This document shows, piece by piece, positions 11,500-21,969 of a stretch of DNA of 64,000 nt. A model generated the notes under the pieces. That model saw only the letters and a program-made list of their open reading frames with translations. It was not told where the DNA came from and made no database searches. The position numbers and the translations under genes were made by a program. Origin of the DNA: Nansenia antarctica (Eukaryota > Chordata > Actinopteri > Argentiniformes > Microstomatidae); assembly GCA_963989245.1 (NCBI GenBank), contig OZ022346.1:2620462-2684461 (forward strand). The letters are read 5' to 3'. Positions within the stretch are counted from its first letter, which is position 1; each line of letters begins with the position of its first letter.

Positions 11500-12430
11500 T
11501 TCCGGATCCGAAGCCCCCTCAAAAAAGGGGGGTCACTGTTGCGCTCTATGACAGGCAGGTTTGCTGCAAACGTCACTGGCATAAACATTGCTAGGATACA
11601 ATCTTGAAGTAGGCTATCATCTGTTGTTTTTCTGTATGACCTGTATCCTCCTTGCCCATGCTCCCAGGTATCCGTGCCTCCACCAACTTCTATACTAGAT
11701 GTCTGGTGATGACATCACCTGTCTACAGGTACAGAGCATTCCCCATTTACCCTAATACTAAGGCTATTTTATCTCATCTTGACTAGTCGTAGGATATGCC
11801 CCCGTTTTTTTTGCTCACGTTTCACCTCCATCAGGGGTCGTCCGGTGCTCTTCTGTATCCCTGGTCAATCACCTTGCTATTCAATTACTACCATTTTTTA
11901 TTTTTTGTGGAATAATCCAGTTTTTTATTTAATAGTCTAGTTTTCATACAATATAAACTTCTGTAGCTGCTGCTGAGAATGAGATATTGCATGACATACA
12001 TATCTCCCAGTGCTCTGGACCCAGTCTCATCTTTACACTATCTTATGCTGTTTTGGGGAAAAACATGCAGTTTTTATGTATGCAGTACAAATGTGTTATT
12101 TTGTGTATTTGATTATTTTTGCATAGTGCACATTAAATAAATTGCATATAATAGTTTGCAATATCTGCTTTTGTTCTTTTCTCTATAGTACTGTACATTC
12201 GTCCTTTCCGGTGTTGGTAGATTGCAGTATTATTGACAAATGAAGCCAGTTAGTGATACAGGCCTGGAGCCTTAATTTAAAAAGTTTAGGCAGAGAATTC
12301 TACAGGGGAAGACCTGGTGCCATGACACGAGGCACGGGGAGTTTTAGCCTGTTCTCCCTGCGTTCGCAAGGGTTTCCCCCATAAGAACCTCACAGAGAAA
12401 AAAAACACATGAACAGGTTGCCGATGCTGA
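11500..12430. other. Unannotated spacer
   Basis: A/T-rich DNA with no recognisable gene, array or transposon ends. It leads up to the poly-A signal of the minus-strand gene fragment ending at 12452. Confidence 0.4.
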
Positions 12431-12437
12431 CTTTGTC

Positions 12438-12443
12438 TTTATT
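12438..12443 (-). terminator. Poly-A signal AATAAA of the preceding gene fragment
   Basis: AATAAA on the minus strand starts about 9 bases after the stop codon of the last exon. This supports 12452 as the true end of the coding region. Confidence 0.6.
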
Positions 12444-12451
12444 TCATGGAG

Positions 12452-13488
12452 CTAATCCAACACCTCACATTCATCATCACTCATGTCTGGGGAGCTGTCA
12501 TTCTCCTCCTCTTCCTCCTCTACTTCAAGAAGGGAGGAATCAAGGGGGTTGAAACAGTAAGTGTGACTGTAGGTTTTAAAAACCTCTGACTGCTGGTAAC
12601 AAGTGGCGTGCAGTGTCCTCCTCAAGCTGCACAGCAGTCCTCCATACCCTAGAGCTGTGTGGTCTGGTGGAATATCTGCACGAATTTTTTTTTTTAAAGG
12701 AAAAAACTGTCATTATGACTACTAGAAATGACAACTCAGAAGGACTTTCAACCAAAACAAGGGCTATCACTTTACATGTCTCACCTCTAGGAGGCAGTTT
12801 GGCTTATCAGGCTACACCACCATACATTCATTGCGAATTTGCGCTTGTTAGTCATCATCGATTTGACTAAAAACTTAATGCGTTTTGATTGGTAAAAAAT
12901 GTGATTGGCTAAAAACTAGTCTGACTCAACGGATGTAGGTTTCGGCAATAAACCTTGTCATTCTTTGTCACACTGCCCAATCAGTGGCGACGAAAAAAGT
13001 GAAAGTGAAAGAAATGCATTTCATTTAAAAACACTTACTGTTGCTTTTCAAGTTTTCCACCATCCTTGCAATCGAGCCACGCAGAGTTGTTGCCATCTTC
13101 TTGAGGTATTCGCAATGCTGTGTCATTTCCTTGATCAAGATCATCTCCTCCTCCTTCAGGCGCCGGGAGAGCATCACCGGAATGAACATCTTCCGCTTTG
13201 CATTCAAGCTGACTTCGCCTACAAATAAGTGATAATCCAAACCAGGAAATAAATTAATACTCCCTATGGAACCAGTGAATTATATCTCTAAATGTGTAAT
13301 GTTGTAAATGTAAAACATCACACCTTGGTGCTCCCACGGCCAGGCTAAGACATCCCCAGCATCAACAGAGTTGATGTCTATCTTTTCAGAGTCAGGGACA
13401 TAGCTGTTGTACTCCAGCATTTCCTCCGCCAACTTCTTTTTTTCAGCAACTATCTTGCGTCGCAGTCGTTGCCTGCGTTTGTTGCTGT
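12452..13488 (-). CDS. Last three exons of a transposase-like gene (possibly KDZ/Zisupton)
   Basis: Three minus-strand exons fit by splice site and phase: 13488-13324, 13218-13039 and 12675-12452. Acceptors are TTTCAG, TTTGTAG and CGTGCAG; donors are AAG/GTGTGA and ACA/GTAAGT. Exon 1 is basic and ends with GDVLAWPWEHQ. Exon 2 is helical (RRLKEEEMILIKEMTQHCEY). Exon 3 contains TALGYGGLLCSLRRTL and ends in an acidic tail with stop at 12452-12454, followed by AATAAA near 12438-12443. The layout resembles C-terminal regions of fish KDZ transposase-like proteins, but I recognise the style rather than a diagnostic motif. The 5' part is missing: about 120 bp upstream of exon 1 lies the minisatellite that carries the RLE array. 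Frames are intact in all three exons. Confidence 0.5.
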
Positions 13489-13607
13489 CTGAAAGGCAAA
13501 GACATGGAAAAAATCAACACATTCATTTGTACTGTATATGGTGTGTAACAGTTTGCATGCATTCCATCCCCCTCCTAAGCTTGTAATAATGAGTGAGTGA
13601 AAAAAAA

Positions 13608-13660
13608 CGGACTGAGCATGTATGTATGAGCTAGACTGGTTAGACGGAACATGTATGTAT
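13608..13660. repeat. Left edge of the 37-bp minisatellite
   Basis: About 1.4 units of the GAGCTAGACTGGTTAGAC... repeat abut the truncated RLE element copy at 13661. The large remainder of the same minisatellite is on the other side of the array, at 21970-22933, so the retrotransposon array sits inside the minisatellite. Confidence 0.85.
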
Positions 13661-14263
13661 TGGACAAGAAACTCTGCTTCCCAGCTGAGATCGCAGCCAC
13701 CAACCTGCGACCAGACCTTGTGCTGTGGTCAGCCTCGCTCAAGCTCGTTTACATCATCGAGCTCACTGTGCCCTGGGAGGGTGCAGTGGAGGAGGCCTAC
13801 GAGCGGAAGAGGCTGAGGTACACTGAACTCGCAGCAGATGCCCAACAACAAGGCTGGACAGCGAAGGTACGCCCAGTGGAAGTAGGCTGCAGAGGGTTCG
13901 TAGCCACCTCAACATCCAGGCTACTCAGGGAGATGGGAGTGCGAGGGAAGACCCACCGGCAGGCAATCAAGGACCTCTCCAGGGCTGCTGAAAAGGGGAG
14001 CCAGTGGCTGTGGATGAAGAGAAAGGACTCGACCCGGGCGTTCAAATGAGCTGATCGCATCTAGGGAGTGAACCTGGGACGCTGGGATTCACTGCTGAAC
14101 CCTCTGGAGGTGTCGTGGGCTTATCAGCGAAACATTCATGAAGGAGGGCGCCCACTTGACAACCCAAAGGATGCCATCGCTCATTTGAACACCACAGAGT
14201 CTTATCGGTGCCTTAAGTATGTATGTATCGAGGGATATCAACATCTAGTCCTACATAACAGAT
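13661..14263 (+). mobile_element. RLE retrotransposon copy 0, 5'-truncated
   Basis: Identical, as far as read, to the last 603 bp of the full copies. It contains the C-terminal 128 or so codons of the ORF (restriction-like endonuclease region, stop at 14047-14049) and the 3' UTR ending ...CTACATAACAGAT. It joins minisatellite sequence on its left and full copy 1 directly on its right. Confidence 0.93.
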
Positions 14264-17200
14264 CTGATCATCTGGTGAACCAGTGACTGCTGTGAAAGTG
14301 CAGCTGGCAACAAGGGAAAGACCTTGCGACAGCATGGAAAGACAGCTGACAGGAGGGAATAGACCCCAACGGGGCCGCCATGGGCTAGCTACCCGTGGCG
14401 GCGGGATCCAGCACGAACAGTGTATGGGTCCCACCCAAACTTGGCTACGAAAAATTCTAAGAAGAAAATACCCCCTGAGCCTGCGAGAGCGGGGGCGGAA
14501 GATGGCTCATCGGCAGACTACCCGGTAACGAACACAGGAACGGAACAGACTACGAGATTGATGATCAGCATACCTGAGGCTCCGACAGCTACAGCAGGAC
14601 ACACGCTCCAGAACTGCGTATGTGGTTGGACAAAGGTTACTTCCACCCATGGCCTGAAGATACACCAGGGCAAGAAAGGGTGCCTAAAGAAGGGTCAACA
14701 GGGAAGTCGCATCGACAGCTACTTTTTGAGAAGCAGGCCGAGTCAGTCGACTGAAGTTCAGCAGCAGGACACACACCACAGTCTGCAGGACATCAACACC
14801 CCTGTCCCAGAGGAGGAAGAACAAGGCACAGGAGAGCAACCTGAATCCAACACATCACGACCACCAGCAGAGAAGAAGATCCAGGGGCGAAGGCCATTAG
14901 TCAAGTGGCCAAAGTCCTGCAACAAGACGCTGTGGAAGGAGGTCAACACTGATCTCTGCAACATCCTAGAAGGGATCAGAGGCACCACCATGAAGAAGTT
15001 GGAGAGAATGGGCAACCTCATCTATGCCTATGGAGTGGAACAGTTCGGAGTGGTCGAAGGCAAACGATCTACTCAGTCAATTCCCACCAAGTCCAGAAGG
15101 CAGACAGAAATAGACCGACTAGTCAAGGAGAGGAGGCAGCTGAAGAAGCAATGGAGGAAGGCCACAGAGGAGGAGAAGGAGGGAATAAACCTGCTGCAGG
15201 AAGAGATTAAGAGCAGGCTTGCAACACTGAGGAGAGCTGAAAACCTCCTGAAGAGGCGCAGAAGGAAGGAGCAAACAAGATCACGCTTCTACAAAGATCC
15301 TTTCAAATTTGTGAAGACTCTCTTCACAAAGGAGAAGAGCGGAAGTCTCTCTGTGGCAAAGGCCCACCTGGAAGAACATCTGAAAAAGGGCTGCACAGAT
15401 GACCGACACCAGGAAGAGGTCACGCTCCCACCTGACATGCCACCAGTCAATCCACCAGAGCACGAACTAGATATCAGTCCACCCAGGTGGAGTGAAGTAC
15501 ACAACACTGTGCGTAGAGCAAGGGCCGCGTCAGCTCCAGGTCCCAACGGAGTTCCATACAGGCTCTACAAAAACGCACCAGATGTCCTGAGATTCCTCTG
15601 GAAGCTGATGAAAGTTGTGTGGCAAAAGAAGGCGATACCAACGTCCTGGCGGAGAGCCGGAGGGATCCTTATCCCCAAGGAAAAGGACTCAACAGAAATC
15701 GGACAGTTCCGGCAGATCAGCCTTCTAAATGTCGAGGGAAAAATCTTCTTCAGCGTGGTCGCTCATAGGCTGGCAGGATACCTGCAAAGAAACAACCTGA
15801 TTGACACGTCAATCCAGAAAGCAGGCATCTCAGGCTTCTCAGGGTGTGTCGAACATGCTAGTGTCATCTGGCATCAGATCCAGGTCGCCAAGAAGGAGGG
15901 AACGGACCTCCATGTGGTGTTCCTGGATCTTGCGAATGCCTTTGGCTCAGTCCCTCACAACCTCCTGTGGACAGCCTTCGACTACTTCAGGATCCCACCA
16001 GCTCTCACAACCCTTGTCAAGGCCTACTTCCAGGACGTCCAGCTCTGCGTGACCACAGCAGAGTACACCACAGCATGGCAACATCTGGAAGTGGGAATCA
16101 TGGCCGGCTGCACCATCTCCCCGCTGGCCTTCACCATGGCCATGGAGGTCATTATTCGGGCCTCTCGATGGGTGGTTGGCGGACAGCGAATAAGACCTGG
16201 GCTGAGGTTGCCGCCGATCAGAGCCTACATGGATGACCTCACAACACTCACCACGACCAAGGCTTGCACAGTACGGCTACTAAGAAAGCTCCAGGAAAAC
16301 ATTCAGCTGGCTCGCATGAAGATCAAGCCGAGCAAGTCCAGAAGCATCTCCATTGTCAAGGGGAAGCTGTCAGACCACCGCTTCCACATTGGCAAAGAAC
16401 CCATTCCAACGGTCTCCGAGAAGCCTGTGAAGAGCCTAGGTCGTTGGTATGATGCCTCCCTCAAAGATAAAGAGCAAGTAGAGCAGCTCAGGAAGGAGGT
16501 AGCCAGCGGCCTGGAGAACATCGACAGAACCCTGCTTCCTGGCAAGCTGAAGCTCTGGTGCATGCAGTATGGACTACTTCCACGTCTCCTGTGGCCACTA
16601 ACCCTCTATGAAGTTCCTCTCTCAAAGGTGGAAAAGCTGGAGAGACTGGTCAACTCATATGCAAGGAAGTGGCTTGGCCTTCCCAGGTGCCTCAGCAGCA
16701 TTGGGCTCTACGGCAAAGGGATGTTACACCTGCCCATTTCCAGTCTGACAGAGGAGTACAAGTGTGCCAAAGTCAGACTGGAGATGATGCTTCTGGATTC
16801 GAATGATCCATTTGTAGCCCAAGCTGCCCCCATCCTGGCCACTGGGAGGAAGTGGACCCCATTGGCTGCAACTGAGCAGGCAAAGGCAGCACTCAGACAC
16901 AGGGACATTGTGGGCCGAGTGCAGGAGGGGAGGAGTGGTCTTGGCCTCGGGATTAGTACACCGGCCTGGAGCAAGGCCAATCCATCTCAGAGACGCAAGC
17001 TGTTGGTCCAGGAGGTACGTCGGGAAGAGGAAGCAGGAAGGCGCGCACAAGCTGTGACGCAGGCAAAGCAAGGGCAGTGGATGGCATGGGAAGGAGTGGA
17101 AAAGAGGAAGATCTCCTGGAAAGATCTGTGGGAGATGGAGGCATTCAGAGCGAGCTTCACCATCAGGGCTGCCTACGATGTCCTGCCTTCTCCTGCAAAC

Positions 17201-18116
17201 CTAAGCCAGTGGTATGGCGAAGACCCCACGTGCCCTCTATGTCAAAGTCCAGCAACACTGAAGCACATCTTAGTGGGATGCAAGACCAGCCTCACCCAAG
17301 GCCGTTACACCTGGCGGCACGACCAGGTGCTAAGGTGTCTTGCAGCAGTGCTGGAAAGTCAACGGACAAGTGTGAACGCCCTTCCTCCCCCATCATCCCG
17401 GTGGCAGCCAGCACCATTTGTTCGGGAGGGCGAGGGTCAAGCCTGCCTCACCACCATAAGACCAGACACTGGGCAGCTGGGCAGAGCACGGGACTGGAAG
17501 CTGCTGGCAGACTTGGACAAGAAACTCTGCTTCCCAGCTGAGATCGCAGCCACCAACCTGCGACCAGACCTTGTGCTGTGGTCAGCCTCGCTCAAGCTCG
17601 TTTACATCATCGAGCTCACTGTGCCCTGGGAGGGTGCAGTGGAGGAGGCCTACGAGCGGAAGAGGCTGAGGTACACTGAACTCGCAGCAGATGCCCAACA
17701 ACAAGGCTGGACAGCGAAGGTACGCCCAGTGGAAGTAGGCTGCAGAGGGTTCGTAGCCACCTCAACATCCAGGCTACTCAGGGAGATGGGAGTGCGAGGG
17801 AAGACCCACCGGCAGGCAATCAAGGACCTCTCCAGGGCTGCTGAAAAGGGGAGCCAGTGGCTGTGGATGAAGAGAAAGGACTCGACCCGGGCGTTCAAAT
17901 GAGCTGATCGCATCTAGGGAGTGAACCTGGGACGCTGGGATTCACTGCTGAACCCTCTGGAGGTGTCGTGGGCTTATCAGCGAAACATTCATGAAGGAGG
18001 GCGCCCACTTGACAACCCAAAGGATGCCATCGCTCATTTGAACACCACAGAGTCTTATCGGTGCCTTAAGTATGTATGTATCGAGGGATATCAACATCTA
18101 GTCCTACATAACAGAT
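14264..18116 (+). mobile_element. RLE retrotransposon copy 1, full length (3853 bp)
   Basis: Runs from CTGATCATCTGGTGAACCAG to ...CTACATAACAGAT with one long ORF, a 156-bp 5' UTR and a 214-bp 3' UTR. The 5' UTR opens with a small hairpin (CTGGTGAACCAG). There is no poly-A tail and no bases intervene between copies. The domain set (N-terminal zinc finger, RT, CCHC, C-terminal restriction-like endonuclease) places it in the R2/R4/NeSL/HERO group, and the RT motif style is HERO-like. Target preference is inferred from its position in the minisatellite. Confidence 0.93.
14420..17902 (+). CDS. RLE retrotransposon polyprotein, 1160 aa (copy 1)
   Basis: Single protein that would bind target DNA, nick it and prime reverse transcription of its own RNA. 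A Cys/His zinc-finger-like motif is at residues 66-88 (CVCGW...H...H...C). A long basic linker covers about 150-330. RT motifs: APGPNGVPYRLY near 375, LLNVEGKIFFS near 435, VVFLDLANAFGS near 500 (motif A Asp) and AYMDDL near 603 (catalytic YMDD). A CCHC motif (CPLCQ...LKHILVGC) is near 937. A PD-(D/E)XK-type nuclease follows: RPDLVLWS near 1047 and IELTVPWE near 1064. No stop or frameshift is present. The start at 14420 is the first in-frame ATG; upstream ATGs are in another frame. Confidence 0.93.
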   Translation: MYGSHPNLATKNSKKKIPPEPARAGAEDGSSADYPVTNTGTEQTTRLMISIPEAPTATAGHTLQNCVCGWTKVTSTHGLKIHQGKKGCLKKGQQGSRIDSYFLRSRPSQSTEVQQQDTHHSLQDINTPVPEEEEQGTGEQPESNTSRPPAEKKIQGRRPLVKWPKSCNKTLWKEVNTDLCNILEGIRGTTMKKLERMGNLIYAYGVEQFGVVEGKRSTQSIPTKSRRQTEIDRLVKERRQLKKQWRKATEEEKEGINLLQEEIKSRLATLRRAENLLKRRRRKEQTRSRFYKDPFKFVKTLFTKEKSGSLSVAKAHLEEHLKKGCTDDRHQEEVTLPPDMPPVNPPEHELDISPPRWSEVHNTVRRARAASAPGPNGVPYRLYKNAPDVLRFLWKLMKVVWQKKAIPTSWRRAGGILIPKEKDSTEIGQFRQISLLNVEGKIFFSVVAHRLAGYLQRNNLIDTSIQKAGISGFSGCVEHASVIWHQIQVAKKEGTDLHVVFLDLANAFGSVPHNLLWTAFDYFRIPPALTTLVKAYFQDVQLCVTTAEYTTAWQHLEVGIMAGCTISPLAFTMAMEVIIRASRWVVGGQRIRPGLRLPPIRAYMDDLTTLTTTKACTVRLLRKLQENIQLARMKIKPSKSRSISIVKGKLSDHRFHIGKEPIPTVSEKPVKSLGRWYDASLKDKEQVEQLRKEVASGLENIDRTLLPGKLKLWCMQYGLLPRLLWPLTLYEVPLSKVEKLERLVNSYARKWLGLPRCLSSIGLYGKGMLHLPISSLTEEYKCAKVRLEMMLLDSNDPFVAQAAPILATGRKWTPLAATEQAKAALRHRDIVGRVQEGRSGLGLGISTPAWSKANPSQRRKLLVQEVRREEEAGRRAQAVTQAKQGQWMAWEGVEKRKISWKDLWEMEAFRASFTIRAAYDVLPSPANLSQWYGEDPTCPLCQSPATLKHILVGCKTSLTQGRYTWRHDQVLRCLAAVLESQRTSVNALPPPSSRWQPAPFVREGEGQACLTTIRPDTGQLGRARDWKLLADLDKKLCFPAEIAATNLRPDLVLWSASLKLVYIIELTVPWEGAVEEAYERKRLRYTELAADAQQQGWTAKVRPVEVGCRGFVATSTSRLLREMGVRGKTHRQAIKDLSRAAEKGSQWLWMKRKDSTRAFK

Positions 18117-21100
18117 CTGATCATCTGGTGAACCAGTGACTGCTGTGAAAGTGCAGCTGGCAACAAGGGAAAGACCTTGCGACAGCATGGAAAGACAGCT
18201 GACAGGAGGGAATAGACCCCAACGGGGCCGCCATGGGCTAGCTACCCGTGGCGGCGGGATCCAGCACGAACAGTGTATGGGTCCCACCCAAACTTGGCTA
18301 CGAAAAATTCTAAGAAGAAAATACCCCCTGAGCCTGCGAGAGCGGGGGCGGAAGATGGCTCATCGGCAGACTACCCGGTAACGAACACAGGAACGGAACA
18401 GACTACGAGATTGATGATCAGCATACCTGAGGCTCCGACAGCTACAGCAGGACACACGCTCCAGAACTGCGTATGTGGTTGGACAAAGGTTACTTCCACC
18501 CATGGCCTGAAGATACACCAGGGCAAGAAAGGGTGCCTAAAGAAGGGTCAACAGGGAAGTCGCATCGACAGCTACTTTTTGAGAAGCAGGCCGAGTCAGT
18601 CGACTGAAGTTCAGCAGCAGGACACACACCACAGTCTGCAGGACATCAACACCCCTGTCCCAGAGGAGGAAGAACAAGGCACAGGAGAGCAACCTGAATC
18701 CAACACATCACGACCACCAGCAGAGAAGAAGATCCAGGGGCGAAGGCCATTAGTCAAGTGGCCAAAGTCCTGCAACAAGACGCTGTGGAAGGAGGTCAAC
18801 ACTGATCTCTGCAACATCCTAGAAGGGATCAGAGGCACCACCATGAAGAAGTTGGAGAGAATGGGCAACCTCATCTATGCCTATGGAGTGGAACAGTTCG
18901 GAGTGGTCGAAGGCAAACGATCTACTCAGTCAATTCCCACCAAGTCCAGAAGGCAGACAGAAATAGACCGACTAGTCAAGGAGAGGAGGCAGCTGAAGAA
19001 GCAATGGAGGAAGGCCACAGAGGAGGAGAAGGAGGGAATAAACCTGCTGCAGGAAGAGATTAAGAGCAGGCTTGCAACACTGAGGAGAGCTGAAAACCTC
19101 CTGAAGAGGCGCAGAAGGAAGGAGCAAACAAGATCACGCTTCTACAAAGATCCTTTCAAATTTGTGAAGACTCTCTTCACAAAGGAGAAGAGCGGAAGTC
19201 TCTCTGTGGCAAAGGCCCACCTGGAAGAACATCTGAAAAAGGGCTGCACAGATGACCGACACCAGGAAGAGGTCACGCTCCCACCTGACATGCCACCAGT
19301 CAATCCACCAGAGCACGAACTAGATATCAGTCCACCCAGGTGGAGTGAAGTACACAACACTGTGCGTAGAGCAAGGGCCGCGTCAGCTCCAGGTCCCAAC
19401 GGAGTTCCATACAGGCTCTACAAAAACGCACCAGATGTCCTGAGATTCCTCTGGAAGCTGATGAAAGTTGTGTGGCAAAAGAAGGCGATACCAACGTCCT
19501 GGCGGAGAGCCGGAGGGATCCTTATCCCCAAGGAAAAGGACTCAACAGAAATCGGACAGTTCCGGCAGATCAGCCTTCTAAATGTCGAGGGAAAAATCTT
19601 CTTCAGCGTGGTCGCTCATAGGCTGGCAGGATACCTGCAAAGAAACAACCTGATTGACACGTCAATCCAGAAAGCAGGCATCTCAGGCTTCTCAGGGTGT
19701 GTCGAACATGCTAGTGTCATCTGGCATCAGATCCAGGTCGCCAAGAAGGAGGGAACGGACCTCCATGTGGTGTTCCTGGATCTTGCGAATGCCTTTGGCT
19801 CAGTCCCTCACAACCTCCTGTGGACAGCCTTCGACTACTTCAGGATCCCACCAGCTCTCACAACCCTTGTCAAGGCCTACTTCCAGGACGTCCAGCTCTG
19901 CGTGACCACAGCAGAGTACACCACAGCATGGCAACATCTGGAAGTGGGAATCATGGCCGGCTGCACCATCTCCCCGCTGGCCTTCACCATGGCCATGGAG
20001 GTCATTATTCGGGCCTCTCGATGGGTGGTTGGCGGACAGCGAATAAGACCTGGGCTGAGGTTGCCGCCGATCAGAGCCTACATGGATGACCTCACAACAC
20101 TCACCACGACCAAGGCTTGCACAGTACGGCTACTAAGAAAGCTCCAGGAAAACATTCAGCTGGCTCGCATGAAGATCAAGCCGAGCAAGTCCAGAAGCAT
20201 CTCCATTGTCAAGGGGAAGCTGTCAGACCACCGCTTCCACATTGGCAAAGAACCCATTCCAACGGTCTCCGAGAAGCCTGTGAAGAGCCTAGGTCGTTGG
20301 TATGATGCCTCCCTCAAAGATAAAGAGCAAGTAGAGCAGCTCAGGAAGGAGGTAGCCAGCGGCCTGGAGAACATCGACAGAACCCTGCTTCCTGGCAAGC
20401 TGAAGCTCTGGTGCATGCAGTATGGACTACTTCCACGTCTCCTGTGGCCACTAACCCTCTATGAAGTTCCTCTCTCAAAGGTGGAAAAGCTGGAGAGACT
20501 GGTCAACTCATATGCAAGGAAGTGGCTTGGCCTTCCCAGGTGCCTCAGCAGCATTGGGCTCTACGGCAAAGGGATGTTACACCTGCCCATTTCCAGTCTG
20601 ACAGAGGAGTACAAGTGTGCCAAAGTCAGACTGGAGATGATGCTTCTGGATTCGAATGATCCATTTGTAGCCCAAGCTGCCCCCATCCTGGCCACTGGGA
20701 GGAAGTGGACCCCATTGGCTGCAACTGAGCAGGCAAAGGCAGCACTCAGACACAGGGACATTGTGGGCCGAGTGCAGGAGGGGAGGAGTGGTCTTGGCCT
20801 CGGGATTAGTACACCGGCCTGGAGCAAGGCCAATCCATCTCAGAGACGCAAGCTGTTGGTCCAGGAGGTACGTCGGGAAGAGGAAGCAGGAAGGCGCGCA
20901 CAAGCTGTGACGCAGGCAAAGCAAGGGCAGTGGATGGCATGGGAAGGAGTGGAAAAGAGGAAGATCTCCTGGAAAGATCTGTGGGAGATGGAGGCATTCA
21001 GAGCGAGCTTCACCATCAGGGCTGCCTACGATGTCCTGCCTTCTCCTGCAAACCTAAGCCAGTGGTATGGCGAAGACCCCACGTGCCCTCTATGTCAAAG

Positions 21101-21969
21101 TCCAGCAACACTGAAGCACATCTTAGTGGGATGCAAGACCAGCCTCACCCAAGGCCGTTACACCTGGCGGCACGACCAGGTGCTAAGGTGTCTTGCAGCA
21201 GTGCTGGAAAGTCAACGGACAAGTGTGAACGCCCTTCCTCCCCCATCATCCCGGTGGCAGCCAGCACCATTTGTTCGGGAGGGCGAGGGTCAAGCCTGCC
21301 TCACCACCATAAGACCAGACACTGGGCAGCTGGGCAGAGCACGGGACTGGAAGCTGCTGGCAGACTTGGACAAGAAACTCTGCTTCCCAGCTGAGATCGC
21401 AGCCACCAACCTGCGACCAGACCTTGTGCTGTGGTCAGCCTCGCTCAAGCTCGTTTACATCATCGAGCTCACTGTGCCCTGGGAGGGTGCAGTGGAGGAG
21501 GCCTACGAGCGGAAGAGGCTGAGGTACACTGAACTCGCAGCAGATGCCCAACAACAAGGCTGGACAGCGAAGGTACGCCCAGTGGAAGTAGGCTGCAGAG
21601 GGTTCGTAGCCACCTCAACATCCAGGCTACTCAGGGAGATGGGAGTGCGAGGGAAGACCCACCGGCAGGCAATCAAGGACCTCTCCAGGGCTGCTGAAAA
21701 GGGGAGCCAGTGGCTGTGGATGAAGAGAAAGGACTCGACCCGGGCGTTCAAATGAGCTGATCGCATCTAGGGAGTGAACCTGGGACGCTGGGATTCACTG
21801 CTGAACCCTCTGGAGGTGTCGTGGGCTTATCAGCGAAACATTCATGAAGGAGGGCGCCCACTTGACAACCCAAAGGATGCCATCGCTCATTTGAACACCA
21901 CAGAGTCTTATCGGTGCCTTAAGTATGTATGTATCGAGGGATATCAACATCTAGTCCTACATAACAGAT
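18117..21969 (+). mobile_element. RLE retrotransposon copy 2, full length (3853 bp)
   Basis: Directly follows copy 1 with no intervening base and has the same length and sequence, as far as I can read. The 3' end ...AACAGAT passes at 21970 into minisatellite ATGTATGAGCTAGACTGG. Identity of the non-coding ends as well as the ORF points to very recent amplification, gene conversion, or an assembly duplication. Confidence 0.93.
18273..21755 (+). CDS. RLE retrotransposon polyprotein, 1160 aa (copy 2)
   Basis: Same protein as in copy 1 with no amino-acid difference seen: zinc finger, RT with YMDD, CCHC, and restriction-like endonuclease in the same order and positions. Both copies therefore look coding-competent. 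Two adjacent intact copies with identical ends could allow transcription of the second from sequence in the 3' end of the first. Confidence 0.93.
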   Translation: MYGSHPNLATKNSKKKIPPEPARAGAEDGSSADYPVTNTGTEQTTRLMISIPEAPTATAGHTLQNCVCGWTKVTSTHGLKIHQGKKGCLKKGQQGSRIDSYFLRSRPSQSTEVQQQDTHHSLQDINTPVPEEEEQGTGEQPESNTSRPPAEKKIQGRRPLVKWPKSCNKTLWKEVNTDLCNILEGIRGTTMKKLERMGNLIYAYGVEQFGVVEGKRSTQSIPTKSRRQTEIDRLVKERRQLKKQWRKATEEEKEGINLLQEEIKSRLATLRRAENLLKRRRRKEQTRSRFYKDPFKFVKTLFTKEKSGSLSVAKAHLEEHLKKGCTDDRHQEEVTLPPDMPPVNPPEHELDISPPRWSEVHNTVRRARAASAPGPNGVPYRLYKNAPDVLRFLWKLMKVVWQKKAIPTSWRRAGGILIPKEKDSTEIGQFRQISLLNVEGKIFFSVVAHRLAGYLQRNNLIDTSIQKAGISGFSGCVEHASVIWHQIQVAKKEGTDLHVVFLDLANAFGSVPHNLLWTAFDYFRIPPALTTLVKAYFQDVQLCVTTAEYTTAWQHLEVGIMAGCTISPLAFTMAMEVIIRASRWVVGGQRIRPGLRLPPIRAYMDDLTTLTTTKACTVRLLRKLQENIQLARMKIKPSKSRSISIVKGKLSDHRFHIGKEPIPTVSEKPVKSLGRWYDASLKDKEQVEQLRKEVASGLENIDRTLLPGKLKLWCMQYGLLPRLLWPLTLYEVPLSKVEKLERLVNSYARKWLGLPRCLSSIGLYGKGMLHLPISSLTEEYKCAKVRLEMMLLDSNDPFVAQAAPILATGRKWTPLAATEQAKAALRHRDIVGRVQEGRSGLGLGISTPAWSKANPSQRRKLLVQEVRREEEAGRRAQAVTQAKQGQWMAWEGVEKRKISWKDLWEMEAFRASFTIRAAYDVLPSPANLSQWYGEDPTCPLCQSPATLKHILVGCKTSLTQGRYTWRHDQVLRCLAAVLESQRTSVNALPPPSSRWQPAPFVREGEGQACLTTIRPDTGQLGRARDWKLLADLDKKLCFPAEIAATNLRPDLVLWSASLKLVYIIELTVPWEGAVEEAYERKRLRYTELAADAQQQGWTAKVRPVEVGCRGFVATSTSRLLREMGVRGKTHRQAIKDLSRAAEKGSQWLWMKRKDSTRAFK

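Noticed and set aside
14758..17913. Numerous shorter frames on both strands inside the RLE elements
   Set aside because: Shadows of the 1160-codon ORF; none has a domain or own signals.
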